From the NCBI RefSeq assembly GCF_016901735.1, contig NZ_JACLZC010000016.1, positions 1-47,631 on the forward strand: DNA of 47,631 bases. Reading direction: 5' to 3'. The position numbers and the translations under genes were made by a program. Source of the DNA: Pseudoflavonifractor phocaeensis. Lineage in GTDB: Bacteria; Bacillota; Clostridia; Oscillospirales; Oscillospiraceae. How positions within the stretch are numbered: the stretch's first letter is position 1; each line of letters starts with the position of its first letter. Below, one piece after another: positions 30,388-38,306 of this stretch. The notes beneath the pieces were generated by a model. That model made no database searches. It was not told where the DNA came from and saw nothing but the letters and a program-made list of their open reading frames with translations.

Positions 30388-32667
30388 TCAGCTGTTTTCG
30401 GGAGCGGCGGAAAACGCCGCACGCCCCTGGGGGGAGAGGAAGCGCCGCCCGAATTCCTCCGCCGGAATGGGCGGAGAAAAGTAGTACCCCTGCACCAGGT
30501 CGCAGGGATGATTGATCAGAAATTGGGTCTGATGCTCACAGGTGACCCCCTCAGCCACCGTTTTGATGCCCAGCTGCCGGGCCAGACCCAGCACCGCCGC
30601 CACGATCTGCTCCGAGCGGGGACCGTCCTGCTGGGAGAGCATACCGTCAAAGAATCGTTTGTCCAGCTTGATGGTATCTACCCGCAGCCGGGAGAGGACG
30701 TTGAGGGAGGAATAGCCGCTGCCGAAATCGTCCAGCGAGCAGCGGAAGCCCAGACTGTGGATCTCCTCCACCAACCGGGCGGAGTAGTCCAGGTCTGCGC
30801 TGACCATGGTCTCGGTGAGCTCCAGCTCCAGAAGCTGGGGGGGCACCCGCCAGCGCCGCTGGATCTTTTGATAGCGCTGGAGGACCTGGGGGCGGCGCAG
30901 GGTGGCCTGGGACAGATTCACCGAAACGGGGGGAGGATTCCACCCCGCGTCCAGCCAGCGGCGCAGCCACTGGCAGGTCTGCTCGAACATGTATTGATCC
31001 AGCTGGACAATGAAGCCGTTGCGCTCCAGGGCGGGGATGAAGGCGTCTGGCCGGAGCGCGCCGTCCTCCGGGTCCAGCCAGCGGACCAGGGCTTCCGCTC
31101 CCGCCACCGCCTGGGGACAGAGGGAGACCTTGGGCTGGAGGTAAATATGGAAGTGCCTGTCGGCCAGGGCCCGCTTCATGCGGTTATAGATGGTCTGCTC
31201 CATCTGGAGGCGGCGGTGGTCCTCCAGGCTGTAAAAGCGGCAGACGCAGGGCTGGTCGCTGGCGCAGCGCTTGGCCTCCTTGCGGGCCAGGTTTGCCCGG
31301 TCCTGCAATCCCTCCAGGGGGAGCGTGGGGTCATCCACGGGACAGATGCCCACCGTCAGGGGGAGAAAGTAGGAGTCGGGCAGGGCCAGATTGAACTCAT
31401 TGAAGCGCTGAGCCAGATTGGTCAGCCGGCTTTGGAGCTGCTCCGGCTGGTCCATGCGGAGGAGCAGGTCGAACCGGTCCACATAGATGCGGGCGCACAG
31501 CTCCTCCTGGGACAAGGTTCGGGTGAGGCACCGGTAGAGGTGACACAGCACCTTGTCCCCGGTCTGAATGCCGAAAGCCTGGTTGACCAGGGAGAAGGAG
31601 CGGATATCCAGGGACACCAGAGCCAGCGGCTCCTGACAGCTCCGCAGGAGCTTGGCGGCTTTGAGAGAGAAGCTGGTGGCGTTATGGCCACCGGTGAGGG
31701 GGTCCACAAAGGCCAGTCTGGACAGGGCGCGGGTGTGCTGGCGCTGGGTGCGCCGCAACAGAAGGACCAGCACCAGAAACAGCAGGAAGAGGAAGAGGGC
31801 CAGAGAGACCCCCAGGATCAGGGTAAGGGTTATGGTCTCGTTCAGGCTGGCGGTGGGGAGAGAAAAGGCCAGGCTCCAGCCCGACTGGGCGAGGGGGGCA
31901 TAGACCAGCGCCAGATCCTGCCCGTTTTGGCGGTAGTAGTAGATTCCGGCCGTCCCGTCGGACAGCTGGGCCTGGGTCTGCTCCAGGGAGCTGCCCAGCA
32001 GCGGAGCGCTTTCTCCCAGATAAGAGAAAAGGCTGCCGCCGGACAGGTCCTCATGGACGGAGAGGAGGATCTGCCCGTCGGACTGAAGGAGAAAGACCTC
32101 CAGGGTTTCCGACGCGGGCAGCCAGCGCTCCAGGGTGAGATGGGTGTCCATCCATAGAATCCCCTGCTCCGCCGCTCCGTCTCCGGTGGGGAGGGGCGCG
32201 GCATAGAGGAGAACGGGCGCCTGATCGGTGGGATGGGGAAAGACCGCCACCAGGGGGGCGTCGGAGTCCAGCGTCTGATCCAGCAGCGCTTTTTCGGGAG
32301 TAAAACCGCCGCTGCCGGCAAATTGAAGGACGCCGTCCCGGGAGAAGAGCGCCGTCTCCACCGCGGCGTTGGTGCCGCTGAGGGTGGCCAGATAGTCCAG
32401 CCGGGCCTGGTCATCCGGCAGGGCGGCGCAGGCGGCGGCAGCCAGCGTCATATTTTCCTGACCGCGCCCGATCTGGGCGTCCACATAGGACGCCATACGC
32501 TGGGTGCTGCGCATCAGGTCTTGACCGGTCTCCTGGCGCATCCGGGTGAGGACAAAAAGCGTGTAGCTGACGCACAGGGCCAGAACCAGCAAAGCCAGCA
32601 GCAGAAGGAGCACCGTCATACGCCCATGGCGGGAGAGAGAACGGCGGGCAGAGGAGAGGAGAGACAT
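30388..32667 (-). CDS. Membrane-bound c-di-GMP phosphodiesterase (sensor, degenerate GGDEF, active-type EAL)
   Basis: The 759-residue protein starts at ATG 32667 behind AGGAGG. The order is: membrane helix (17-40), outside sensor domain of about 255 residues (cache-like by layout), second membrane helix (about 296-323, LTLILGVSLALFLFLLFLVLVLLL), GGDEF domain (about 340-490) in which the signature is replaced by YVDRF, then EAL domain (about 500-745). The EAL domain keeps its metal and catalytic residues: EALVRW, SVNLS, ELTET, DDFGSGYSSL, IKLDK, AEGV and QGYYFSPP. I infer that it degrades c-di-GMP on an outside signal, with GGDEF as a regulatory part. It is monocistronic and divergent from the SLH protein gene. 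Confidence 0.94.
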   Translation of the reverse strand: MSLLSSARRSLSRHGRMTVLLLLLALLVLALCVSYTLFVLTRMRQETGQDLMRSTQRMASYVDAQIGRGQENMTLAAAACAALPDDQARLDYLATLSGTNAAVETALFSRDGVLQFAGSGGFTPEKALLDQTLDSDAPLVAVFPHPTDQAPVLLYAAPLPTGDGAAEQGILWMDTHLTLERWLPASETLEVFLLQSDGQILLSVHEDLSGGSLFSYLGESAPLLGSSLEQTQAQLSDGTAGIYYYRQNGQDLALVYAPLAQSGWSLAFSLPTASLNETITLTLILGVSLALFLFLLFLVLVLLLRRTQRQHTRALSRLAFVDPLTGGHNATSFSLKAAKLLRSCQEPLALVSLDIRSFSLVNQAFGIQTGDKVLCHLYRCLTRTLSQEELCARIYVDRFDLLLRMDQPEQLQSRLTNLAQRFNEFNLALPDSYFLPLTVGICPVDDPTLPLEGLQDRANLARKEAKRCASDQPCVCRFYSLEDHRRLQMEQTIYNRMKRALADRHFHIYLQPKVSLCPQAVAGAEALVRWLDPEDGALRPDAFIPALERNGFIVQLDQYMFEQTCQWLRRWLDAGWNPPPVSVNLSQATLRRPQVLQRYQKIQRRWRVPPQLLELELTETMVSADLDYSARLVEEIHSLGFRCSLDDFGSGYSSLNVLSRLRVDTIKLDKRFFDGMLSQQDGPRSEQIVAAVLGLARQLGIKTVAEGVTCEHQTQFLINHPCDLVQGYYFSPPIPAEEFGRRFLSPQGRAAFSAAPENS

Positions 32668-32712
32668 GGCGGACCGCCTCCTTTGCGAAAATACAAATGG
32701 GATTGATAGACA

Positions 32713-32729
32713 ACAGTATAGCATACTGT
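32713..32729 (-). promoter_or_regulatory. Palindrome overlapping the extended -10 promoter of the phosphodiesterase gene
   Basis: A perfect inverted repeat, ACAGTAT-(3)-ATACTGT, overlaps the minus-strand -10 TATACT (32715-32720), which has an upstream TGC (extended -10). The -35 is poor. A repressor bound here would block the promoter. The site is 46-62 bp upstream of the start codon. Confidence 0.6.
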
Positions 32730-32791
32730 CGTGTAAAGTGGAAGAAAAGAAAAGAAAGGGGAAGGGGGACGGATAAAATCCCGGGGGCAGG

Positions 32792-32820
32792 TTGCAATTT
32801 TCCGGGGGAGAAGTTATACT
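32792..32820 (+). promoter_or_regulatory. Promoter of the SLH-domain protein gene
   Basis: TTGCAA (32792-32797) and TATACT (32815-32820) are separated by 17 bp, about 84 bp upstream of the start codon. Confidence 0.75.
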
Positions 32821-32903
32821 GGAATCAATTCCCTCAGAACGGGAGGACGGGGGCGTGGAGCGCCCGCGAACTCGTTGAGAAACACAAAAACGGAGGTGCG
32901 ACG

Positions 32904-35231
32904 ATGAAGGGAAAACGACTGACCGCTACCATTATGGCGCTGGCGCTGACGGCGTCTTTGCTGACGGCGCCCGCCGCCGCGGCATCTTTCAGCGACCTGA
33001 AAGGTCACTGGGCCCAGAGCGATGTGGAATATCTGGCCGGCCAGGGGATCATTCAGGGGTATAATGACGGGACCTTTAAGCCGGACGCGGTCATGAGCGC
33101 GGTGGAAGCGCTGCTGTTCTGCGCCCGGGTGACCGGCCTGGAGGAGGGAGACAAGGAGGCGGTGTCCGCCCACTGGGCCGACACCCTTTCGGAGCTGCTG
33201 CCGGAGTCCATGCAGAGCTGGGCGTCGGAGGAGCTGGCCATCTGCCTGGAGACCGGCATTCTCTCCCAGGAGGAGCTGGAGACCATGGTGGAGGAGGATC
33301 TGCTCCTCAAATCCATGGAGCGGCAGGAAGTAGCCCGCTGCCTGGTCCGCGCCATCCAGATGGACCCCATGACCCGGAAGCTGGGGGAGGTCACCCTCAG
33401 CTATGACGACGAGGACCAGATCGACAGCGACCTGCGGGCATACGTCTACGTGCTGGATACCTACGGCATCGTCAAGGGCAACGACAAGAATCAATTCCTC
33501 CCCACCGGCGGCGTCACCCGGGCGGAGATGTCCACCCTGCTGCGCCGCTCCCTGGACTTTATGGAAGAGCGGGGCGTGGTGGTGGAGCTGCCCGCCTATA
33601 CCGACTATGACTGGGCCGGCGGCGTCATCACCGCGGTGGAAGCGGGCAAGGAGGGGGCCGTGGTCCTCACGCTGGAGGACGAGCTGCTGGGAGAGGAGAC
33701 CGTCACTATCCCCACCAGCGCCCTCATCTATGACAACAACATGGAGTCCAGCGCCTCCGCCCTGCGGACCGGTGTCTATGTGCGGGTCAACTTCGACGAG
33801 AGCGGAAAGGCGAGCACCGTTCGGGTGGGCGGCGCGCTGACCACCATCAGCGGAACGGTCACCGACTTTGACGGCGTCTATTTGACCGTCAAGGACGGCG
33901 AGAACACCGTGACCCTCAAGCTGGACCGCTTTACCGCCGTGGAGGTGGGCAATCGGATCGGCACCGTGGCCCTGCTGGACCCGGAGGGCGGCTATACCAC
34001 CGCCGTCTGCCGGGTGGACGCCCTGGGGCATCCCGCCGCGGTGCAGCTCACCGGCGGCAGCCGCCAGGAGACGGGCCTGCTCACCGGCCTGACCACCGAC
34101 GTCTACGGGATGGTCACCGGCGTGACCGTCACCGGCTTTGACGGGGTGCGCACCCCCTACACCCTGGCCAGCGGCGCGGAAGTCACCGTCAACGGTCTGA
34201 GCGGCGCGCTGAAGGAGAGCTACACCGGGGCCTATGTGACCCTGCGGGTGTCCAACGACCAGAGCGGCAAGGTCATGGCGGTGGGGGTGGATACCGATAC
34301 CGACTACATCCAGGGCTCCGTTCAGGGCATGAGCTATTCCAGCCAGCCCAACACCGTCACCGTCCTGAATTTTGCCACCGACAAGAGCAGCGCCTATGAG
34401 CTCTCCGAAGAGGTAAAGGTGACCTATGAGGGCCGTCAGGTCCAGCTCAAGGAGCTGGGCAAGGGTGATTTTGTCACCCTGCGCCTGACCGATCTGGGCA
34501 AGGTCGATCTCATCGACGCCTGGCCCGGCTCCTCCACCGTGACCGGCACCATCACCGCCATCACCTACGGCGTGACCACCACCATCCAGGTCACCCTGGA
34601 GGACGGCTCCGTCCGCTCCTTTGACATCGACCTGAGCGACCCGCCGGACATCTATCGGGATGATCGGGTCAGCTCCATTGACAAGCTGCGCACCGGCGAT
34701 GAGGTGGAGGTAACGGTGCGCTATAACCAGATCACCGAACTGGAGGCCACCGCCCAGAGCGCCAACGCCACCGGCACCATCACCGCCATTACCATGGATA
34801 CCGCCGGTACCACCGTCAGCGTGAGTCTGACCGGCGGCGGAAGCAAGAATTATCTCATCACCGACGGGGTCACCGTCACCCAGGACGGCAAGGCGGCCTC
34901 GGTCTCGGTGCTCAAACCCGGCGACCAGATCGCCATGGTGGTGGAGGGGGACCAGGTCCTGTCCATTGAGGTCCAGCGCGCCGCCTCCAGCAGCACCCAG
35001 ATCACCGGCGCGGTGCTCTATGTGAACACCAGCGAAAAGACCATTTTCCTCCAGCGCACCGATGAGAGCGGCATTACCACCCTTCTGACGGTGGATGCCT
35101 CCGATGCCGAGCTCCTTACCAGCACCGGCAAGGCCCTCTCCCTTAAGGATCTGACCGCCGGCGATGCGGTGCAGATTTATGGCGCTTACGACGGCGCCAC
35201 CTTTGAGGCCACCATTCTCATCCGCACCTGA
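32904..35231 (+). CDS. Secreted S-layer homology (SLH) domain protein with beta-rich repeats
   Basis: The 775-residue protein starts at ATG 32904 behind GGAGGTG. A signal peptide (RLTATIMALALTASLLTAPAAAAS) is followed by an SLH domain (FSDLKGHWAQSDVEYLAGQGIIQGYNDGTFKPDAVMSAVEALLF), an acidic middle part that may be a diverged SLH, and a further SLH (YVYVLDTYGIVKGNDKNQFLPTGGVTRAEMSTLLRR), which would bind cell wall polymer. From about 220 on it is made of Thr/Val/Asp-rich beta repeats (for example ISGTVTDFDGVYLTVKDGENTVTLKL; VTGTITAITYGVTTTIQVTLEDGSVRSFDI; ATGTITAITMDTAGTTVSVSL). I take it for a cell surface structural or adhesive protein. No enzymatic motif was seen. Confidence 0.9.
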   Translation: MKGKRLTATIMALALTASLLTAPAAAASFSDLKGHWAQSDVEYLAGQGIIQGYNDGTFKPDAVMSAVEALLFCARVTGLEEGDKEAVSAHWADTLSELLPESMQSWASEELAICLETGILSQEELETMVEEDLLLKSMERQEVARCLVRAIQMDPMTRKLGEVTLSYDDEDQIDSDLRAYVYVLDTYGIVKGNDKNQFLPTGGVTRAEMSTLLRRSLDFMEERGVVVELPAYTDYDWAGGVITAVEAGKEGAVVLTLEDELLGEETVTIPTSALIYDNNMESSASALRTGVYVRVNFDESGKASTVRVGGALTTISGTVTDFDGVYLTVKDGENTVTLKLDRFTAVEVGNRIGTVALLDPEGGYTTAVCRVDALGHPAAVQLTGGSRQETGLLTGLTTDVYGMVTGVTVTGFDGVRTPYTLASGAEVTVNGLSGALKESYTGAYVTLRVSNDQSGKVMAVGVDTDTDYIQGSVQGMSYSSQPNTVTVLNFATDKSSAYELSEEVKVTYEGRQVQLKELGKGDFVTLRLTDLGKVDLIDAWPGSSTVTGTITAITYGVTTTIQVTLEDGSVRSFDIDLSDPPDIYRDDRVSSIDKLRTGDEVEVTVRYNQITELEATAQSANATGTITAITMDTAGTTVSVSLTGGGSKNYLITDGVTVTQDGKAASVSVLKPGDQIAMVVEGDQVLSIEVQRAASSSTQITGAVLYVNTSEKTIFLQRTDESGITTLLTVDASDAELLTSTGKALSLKDLTAGDAVQIYGAYDGATFEATILIRT

Positions 35232-35248
35232 GCAAAACAAGAGACGAC

Positions 35249-35279
35249 GAGGCCGGGACCCGAAAAAGGTCCCGGCCTC
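35249..35279. terminator. Hairpin terminator between SLH gene and BRCT operon
   Basis: A perfect 12-bp stem (35249-35260 with 35268-35279) has an A-rich 7-nt loop. The U-run after it is weak on both strands. It lies between convergent genes and has the same GGGACC/GGTCCC inner arms as the terminator at 3924. Confidence 0.7.
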
Positions 35280-35286
35280 CATTTGC

Positions 35287-36735
35287 TTATTGCATCATGT
35301 ATTCCAGATAGGGCGCCGGCAAAAGGGGAAGGTCCCGCTTGCAGGCGTTGCGGAAGGGCTCCCCGGCATGGTTGCCGCAGACCACAGAATCCAAATCTGC
35401 CGTCATGCGCTGGACCACCTTTCCGCCCAAAGCTTCCACCGTGGGTTTCCATTCCTCAAGGGGTGCGCCCTTCCACATTCCCTTGAGTATAAATTTCTTT
35501 CCCGCAAAGCGCCGGTCAGAGGGCGCGGGGGCACAGGACTCCGGCGCTGCGGGCAGGAAAGGCTCCACCAGCGGGAGCAATGCGTTCCGGTGGGCCTCCA
35601 CAAAGGAGGAGGCGGCCTCTTCCACCTGTCCGGCGGACCAGGTCAATTGCTCCATGGGCTTCCCGAAGGGGTCATAGGCCCGGACGGCATCCTCCAGCGA
35701 CAGCCGGATCAGATATTGCTCCGGTTTGTCCAAATCAGAGAAAGCATATCCGGTCAGCGCGTGGTAGATCCCATGGATGAGCGGTTCAGAGCAAGCGCCC
35801 CGGTAGCGGAAACCGGTGATACGGTTCCAGGGGAACAGGGCGCGCAGGCGGACGCCGTCACTGTACAGGAGGAAATGCCACAGCCCCTCACTGGTGCGAC
35901 CCCAATTCCGGTCCAAATGGGAAATCTCGCTGATTTCCAGGTGAAGGAAGCACCGCTTCTCTCGCATGGCGGCGCACAGCGCCCGGTAGGAAGCTTCATG
36001 GGCCTGAAAATAGGGGGAGAGGAAACAATCCGGGTTTGCTCCCACCTTGGTCAGGGCAATGGAACTGCACATATCAAAATCGTAGCCTGTCTCGGTCTTT
36101 TTAATGAGATCGCCGGTCTCTTTTATATAGGGGAAGGCGTGGAGCGACTCCAGCAGCCCGTCGCTGGTGAGGGCCTGCTCCACCATCGCCTTCTCTTCGC
36201 CCCAGGAGCCCAGCGGGGTGATGCTGCCATTTGCATAGGCGAAGGGAGGGCCGGAGGGGGTAAAATGCCGCCAGCTGTACGGAATCCATGACTCGTTGGG
36301 CAGGGCGTCGCGCCGGGACTCATAGCCATAAAAGTCCTTCATATGGAGGGAACTGCTTCCGGCGGGAGAGTAGAGAAAATTGGAAAGACGGCTGTGGGTA
36401 TATTCCGCATCCAGATAGACGGCCAGAATGGCCAGCGCCAGCTGGGGAAGCCGGGTATCCAGCGCGGAGAGAAAGGCGTCCATGACGCCGTGGCGGTCGT
36501 CGCCCTCCTCCTGTTCCAGCCGGCACACCGTTTCCCCGGCTTCCAGGGCCTGCTCCGCCGCATCGCAGAAAAGCTGCGCGGTCTCCCGGTAAGCCGGAGA
36601 CTGGTCCCAGAACACGGTTTCGGCGTGAGCGATATACTCCTCCGCAACCTCCCGGGCCACGGCGGGAATCTGGGCCAGAAGGTCGGGAGCGCCGTTGAGG
36701 TACACCGTATAGGTCATTTCATAAGAGACACTCAT
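35287..36735 (-). CDS. BRCT-domain protein of unknown function, paralogue 1
   Basis: The 482-residue protein starts at ATG 36735 behind GGGAGG. The last 75 residues are BRCT-like (RFAGKKFILKGMWKGAPLEEWKPTVEALGGKVVQRMTADLDSVVCG), the fold of the NAD-dependent DNA ligase C-terminus. The first 400 residues match no family that I know. They share with paralogue 2 the blocks SPAG.S.L.MK.FYG, W.IPY.WRH, SY.ALC..MREKR..LHLE and WHFLL.SDG. There is no signal, membrane segment or nuclease/ligase motif. It lies 16 bp after paralogue 2 in one operon. In bacteria BRCT domains usually act in DNA or protein binding, but no function can be assigned. Confidence 0.85.
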   Translation of the reverse strand: MSVSYEMTYTVYLNGAPDLLAQIPAVAREVAEEYIAHAETVFWDQSPAYRETAQLFCDAAEQALEAGETVCRLEQEEGDDRHGVMDAFLSALDTRLPQLALAILAVYLDAEYTHSRLSNFLYSPAGSSSLHMKDFYGYESRRDALPNESWIPYSWRHFTPSGPPFAYANGSITPLGSWGEEKAMVEQALTSDGLLESLHAFPYIKETGDLIKKTETGYDFDMCSSIALTKVGANPDCFLSPYFQAHEASYRALCAAMREKRCFLHLEISEISHLDRNWGRTSEGLWHFLLYSDGVRLRALFPWNRITGFRYRGACSEPLIHGIYHALTGYAFSDLDKPEQYLIRLSLEDAVRAYDPFGKPMEQLTWSAGQVEEAASSFVEAHRNALLPLVEPFLPAAPESCAPAPSDRRFAGKKFILKGMWKGAPLEEWKPTVEALGGKVVQRMTADLDSVVCGNHAGEPFRNACKRDLPLLPAPYLEYMMQ

Positions 36736-36751
36736 GAAAGGCAACCTCCCG

Positions 36752-38224
36752 TTATGCCATCATGTCCTGGAGGTATTCCACCGGCAGGAAAGAAACGCCC
36801 TGCTGCAATGCCTGGGTAAAGGGTTCGCCCACGCCGGTGCCGTAGACAAAATAGTCCGTCTGAGGGGTGAGGGTATCGGCCACCGTTCCGCCGAATTTGG
36901 TGATGGTCTCCCGCAGCTCCCGGTCGGTCCATCCGGCTACGTCGCCGCCCAGACAGAAGGTCTTGCCGGCAAAGCGGCTGTCAAAGGACTGGGGCTGGTC
37001 ATGGGCGGGAATGGGAGCGGAAGCCCTTTGGGCCTGGGCAAAGAGAGGGAGGAGGGCCTCCCGGTGGTCCTGGGCGTAGGCAAGGGCCTCATCTTCTTCC
37101 TCGTCCTCTTCTTCGTCCCAGTCCTCGTCGTCCCCCCACTCTTCCATCTCCATCTCCCAATCGGTCTTGCACCGGACCAGGGGAAGGGGGGCGTCGTGGC
37201 GGGCGGCATAGGTGTGGAGGGCCCACTGGGCGGCGAAATTTTCCCGCTCGTCCAGATCATCCAGGGAGGCGCCGGTCACGACCTCGTAGATCTCTTCCAC
37301 GGGGACCTCGGCGGGGAGACCGTTATAAGAGGAAAAGCCGTAGGTGGCGCACCAGGTAAAGCGGGAGAGGAGTTTTTGGCCGTCGCTGGAGAGGAGAAAA
37401 TGCCAGGTGCTGGAATCGGAATAGGACCAGGCGGTATTGGGATTGGAGTAGGACTCCAGCTCCAGATGGAGGAGGAGCCGCTTTTCCCGCATGGTCCGGC
37501 AGAGGGCGGCGTAGGATTCGGGGTATGTCTGGGCGTAGGGGGCCAGAGCGAGGTCCAGATACTGGGCCGCGTCCCCCAGGTTGACGGGGGCGGAGAGGGA
37601 GAAGCGGATGGTCTCTCCCTCTTTGGAAAAGACAGGCTGCGTCTCCTTTTGAGGGTCGGGCCGGAGGGCGGGCAGGGTTTTCAGCAGCTTCCCGCCCAGG
37701 AGCGCCTCTTCCACGGCGTTCCGCGCTTCCGCGCCCCAGTCGCCCAGGAAGGAGAGGACGCCCTCCGCCGTGGCGGCAGGCGGCAACTCCTTGGGATGCC
37801 GCCAGCCGTAGGGGATCCAGTCCTCGTCGGGCATGGGATCAAAATGGGCGTCCAGCCCGTAGAACGCTTTCATATTCAGGGTGCTTTTTCCGGCCGGGGA
37901 ACAAAACATGCTCAGGATGTCGCCCTCCCCGTATTCCGTGTCCACATAGAGGGCGGACAGGGCGATGGTAAGGGCGGGACAGCCCTGGTCCACCGCGTCC
38001 AGGAATTCCTCAAAAATGCCGTGGGTGGCGTCGTCGTCCGAGTTGCTCAGGCGCACCATCAGCACGTCCTCCCCGTCCTCCAGCGTCGCCTCCACCTCCT
38101 GAACGATATACTGCCGCAGAGAGGTATCGTAGACCGACGTCTTTGCGATCTCCGCCATCTGCGCGATGTCCTCCCGGCCGCCCCGGAAGATCACGTCGTA
38201 TTCCATGCAAAAGCCCACACTCAT
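36752..38224 (-). CDS. BRCT-domain protein of unknown function, paralogue 2
   Basis: The 490-residue protein starts at ATG 38224 behind AGGAGG. It has the same plan as paralogue 1: an uncharacterised 400-residue part (for example GKSTLNMKAFYGLDAHFDPMPDEDWIPYGWRH, MREKRLLLHLELES, STWHFLLSSDGQKLL) and a C-terminal BRCT-like domain (RFAGKTFCLGGDVAGWTDRELRETITKFGGTVADTLTPQTDYFVYG). Just before the BRCT linker it has a very acidic stretch (EWGDDEDWDEEEDEEEDE) missing in paralogue 1. The acidic stretch and BRCT suggest binding to a basic or phosphorylated partner, which is speculation. First gene of the pair, with its own promoter. Confidence 0.85.
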   Translation of the reverse strand: MSVGFCMEYDVIFRGGREDIAQMAEIAKTSVYDTSLRQYIVQEVEATLEDGEDVLMVRLSNSDDDATHGIFEEFLDAVDQGCPALTIALSALYVDTEYGEGDILSMFCSPAGKSTLNMKAFYGLDAHFDPMPDEDWIPYGWRHPKELPPAATAEGVLSFLGDWGAEARNAVEEALLGGKLLKTLPALRPDPQKETQPVFSKEGETIRFSLSAPVNLGDAAQYLDLALAPYAQTYPESYAALCRTMREKRLLLHLELESYSNPNTAWSYSDSSTWHFLLSSDGQKLLSRFTWCATYGFSSYNGLPAEVPVEEIYEVVTGASLDDLDERENFAAQWALHTYAARHDAPLPLVRCKTDWEMEMEEWGDDEDWDEEEDEEEDEALAYAQDHREALLPLFAQAQRASAPIPAHDQPQSFDSRFAGKTFCLGGDVAGWTDRELRETITKFGGTVADTLTPQTDYFVYGTGVGEPFTQALQQGVSFLPVEYLQDMMA

Positions 38225-38253
38225 ACCGGGCACCTCCTTCGTTTTCTGTCTAT

Positions 38254-38262
38254 ATCATAGCA
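38254..38262 (-). promoter_or_regulatory. Extended -10 promoter of the BRCT operon
   Basis: On the minus strand TGCTATGAT (-10 TATGAT at 38254-38259, TG at 38261-38262) lies 30 bp upstream of the start codon. No good -35 was found, and the upstream stretch is pyrimidine-rich. Confidence 0.5.
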
Positions 38263-38306
38263 GAACGAAGGAAAAAAAGGAAGAAACAATTCTGTATGGT
38301 GAAAAT

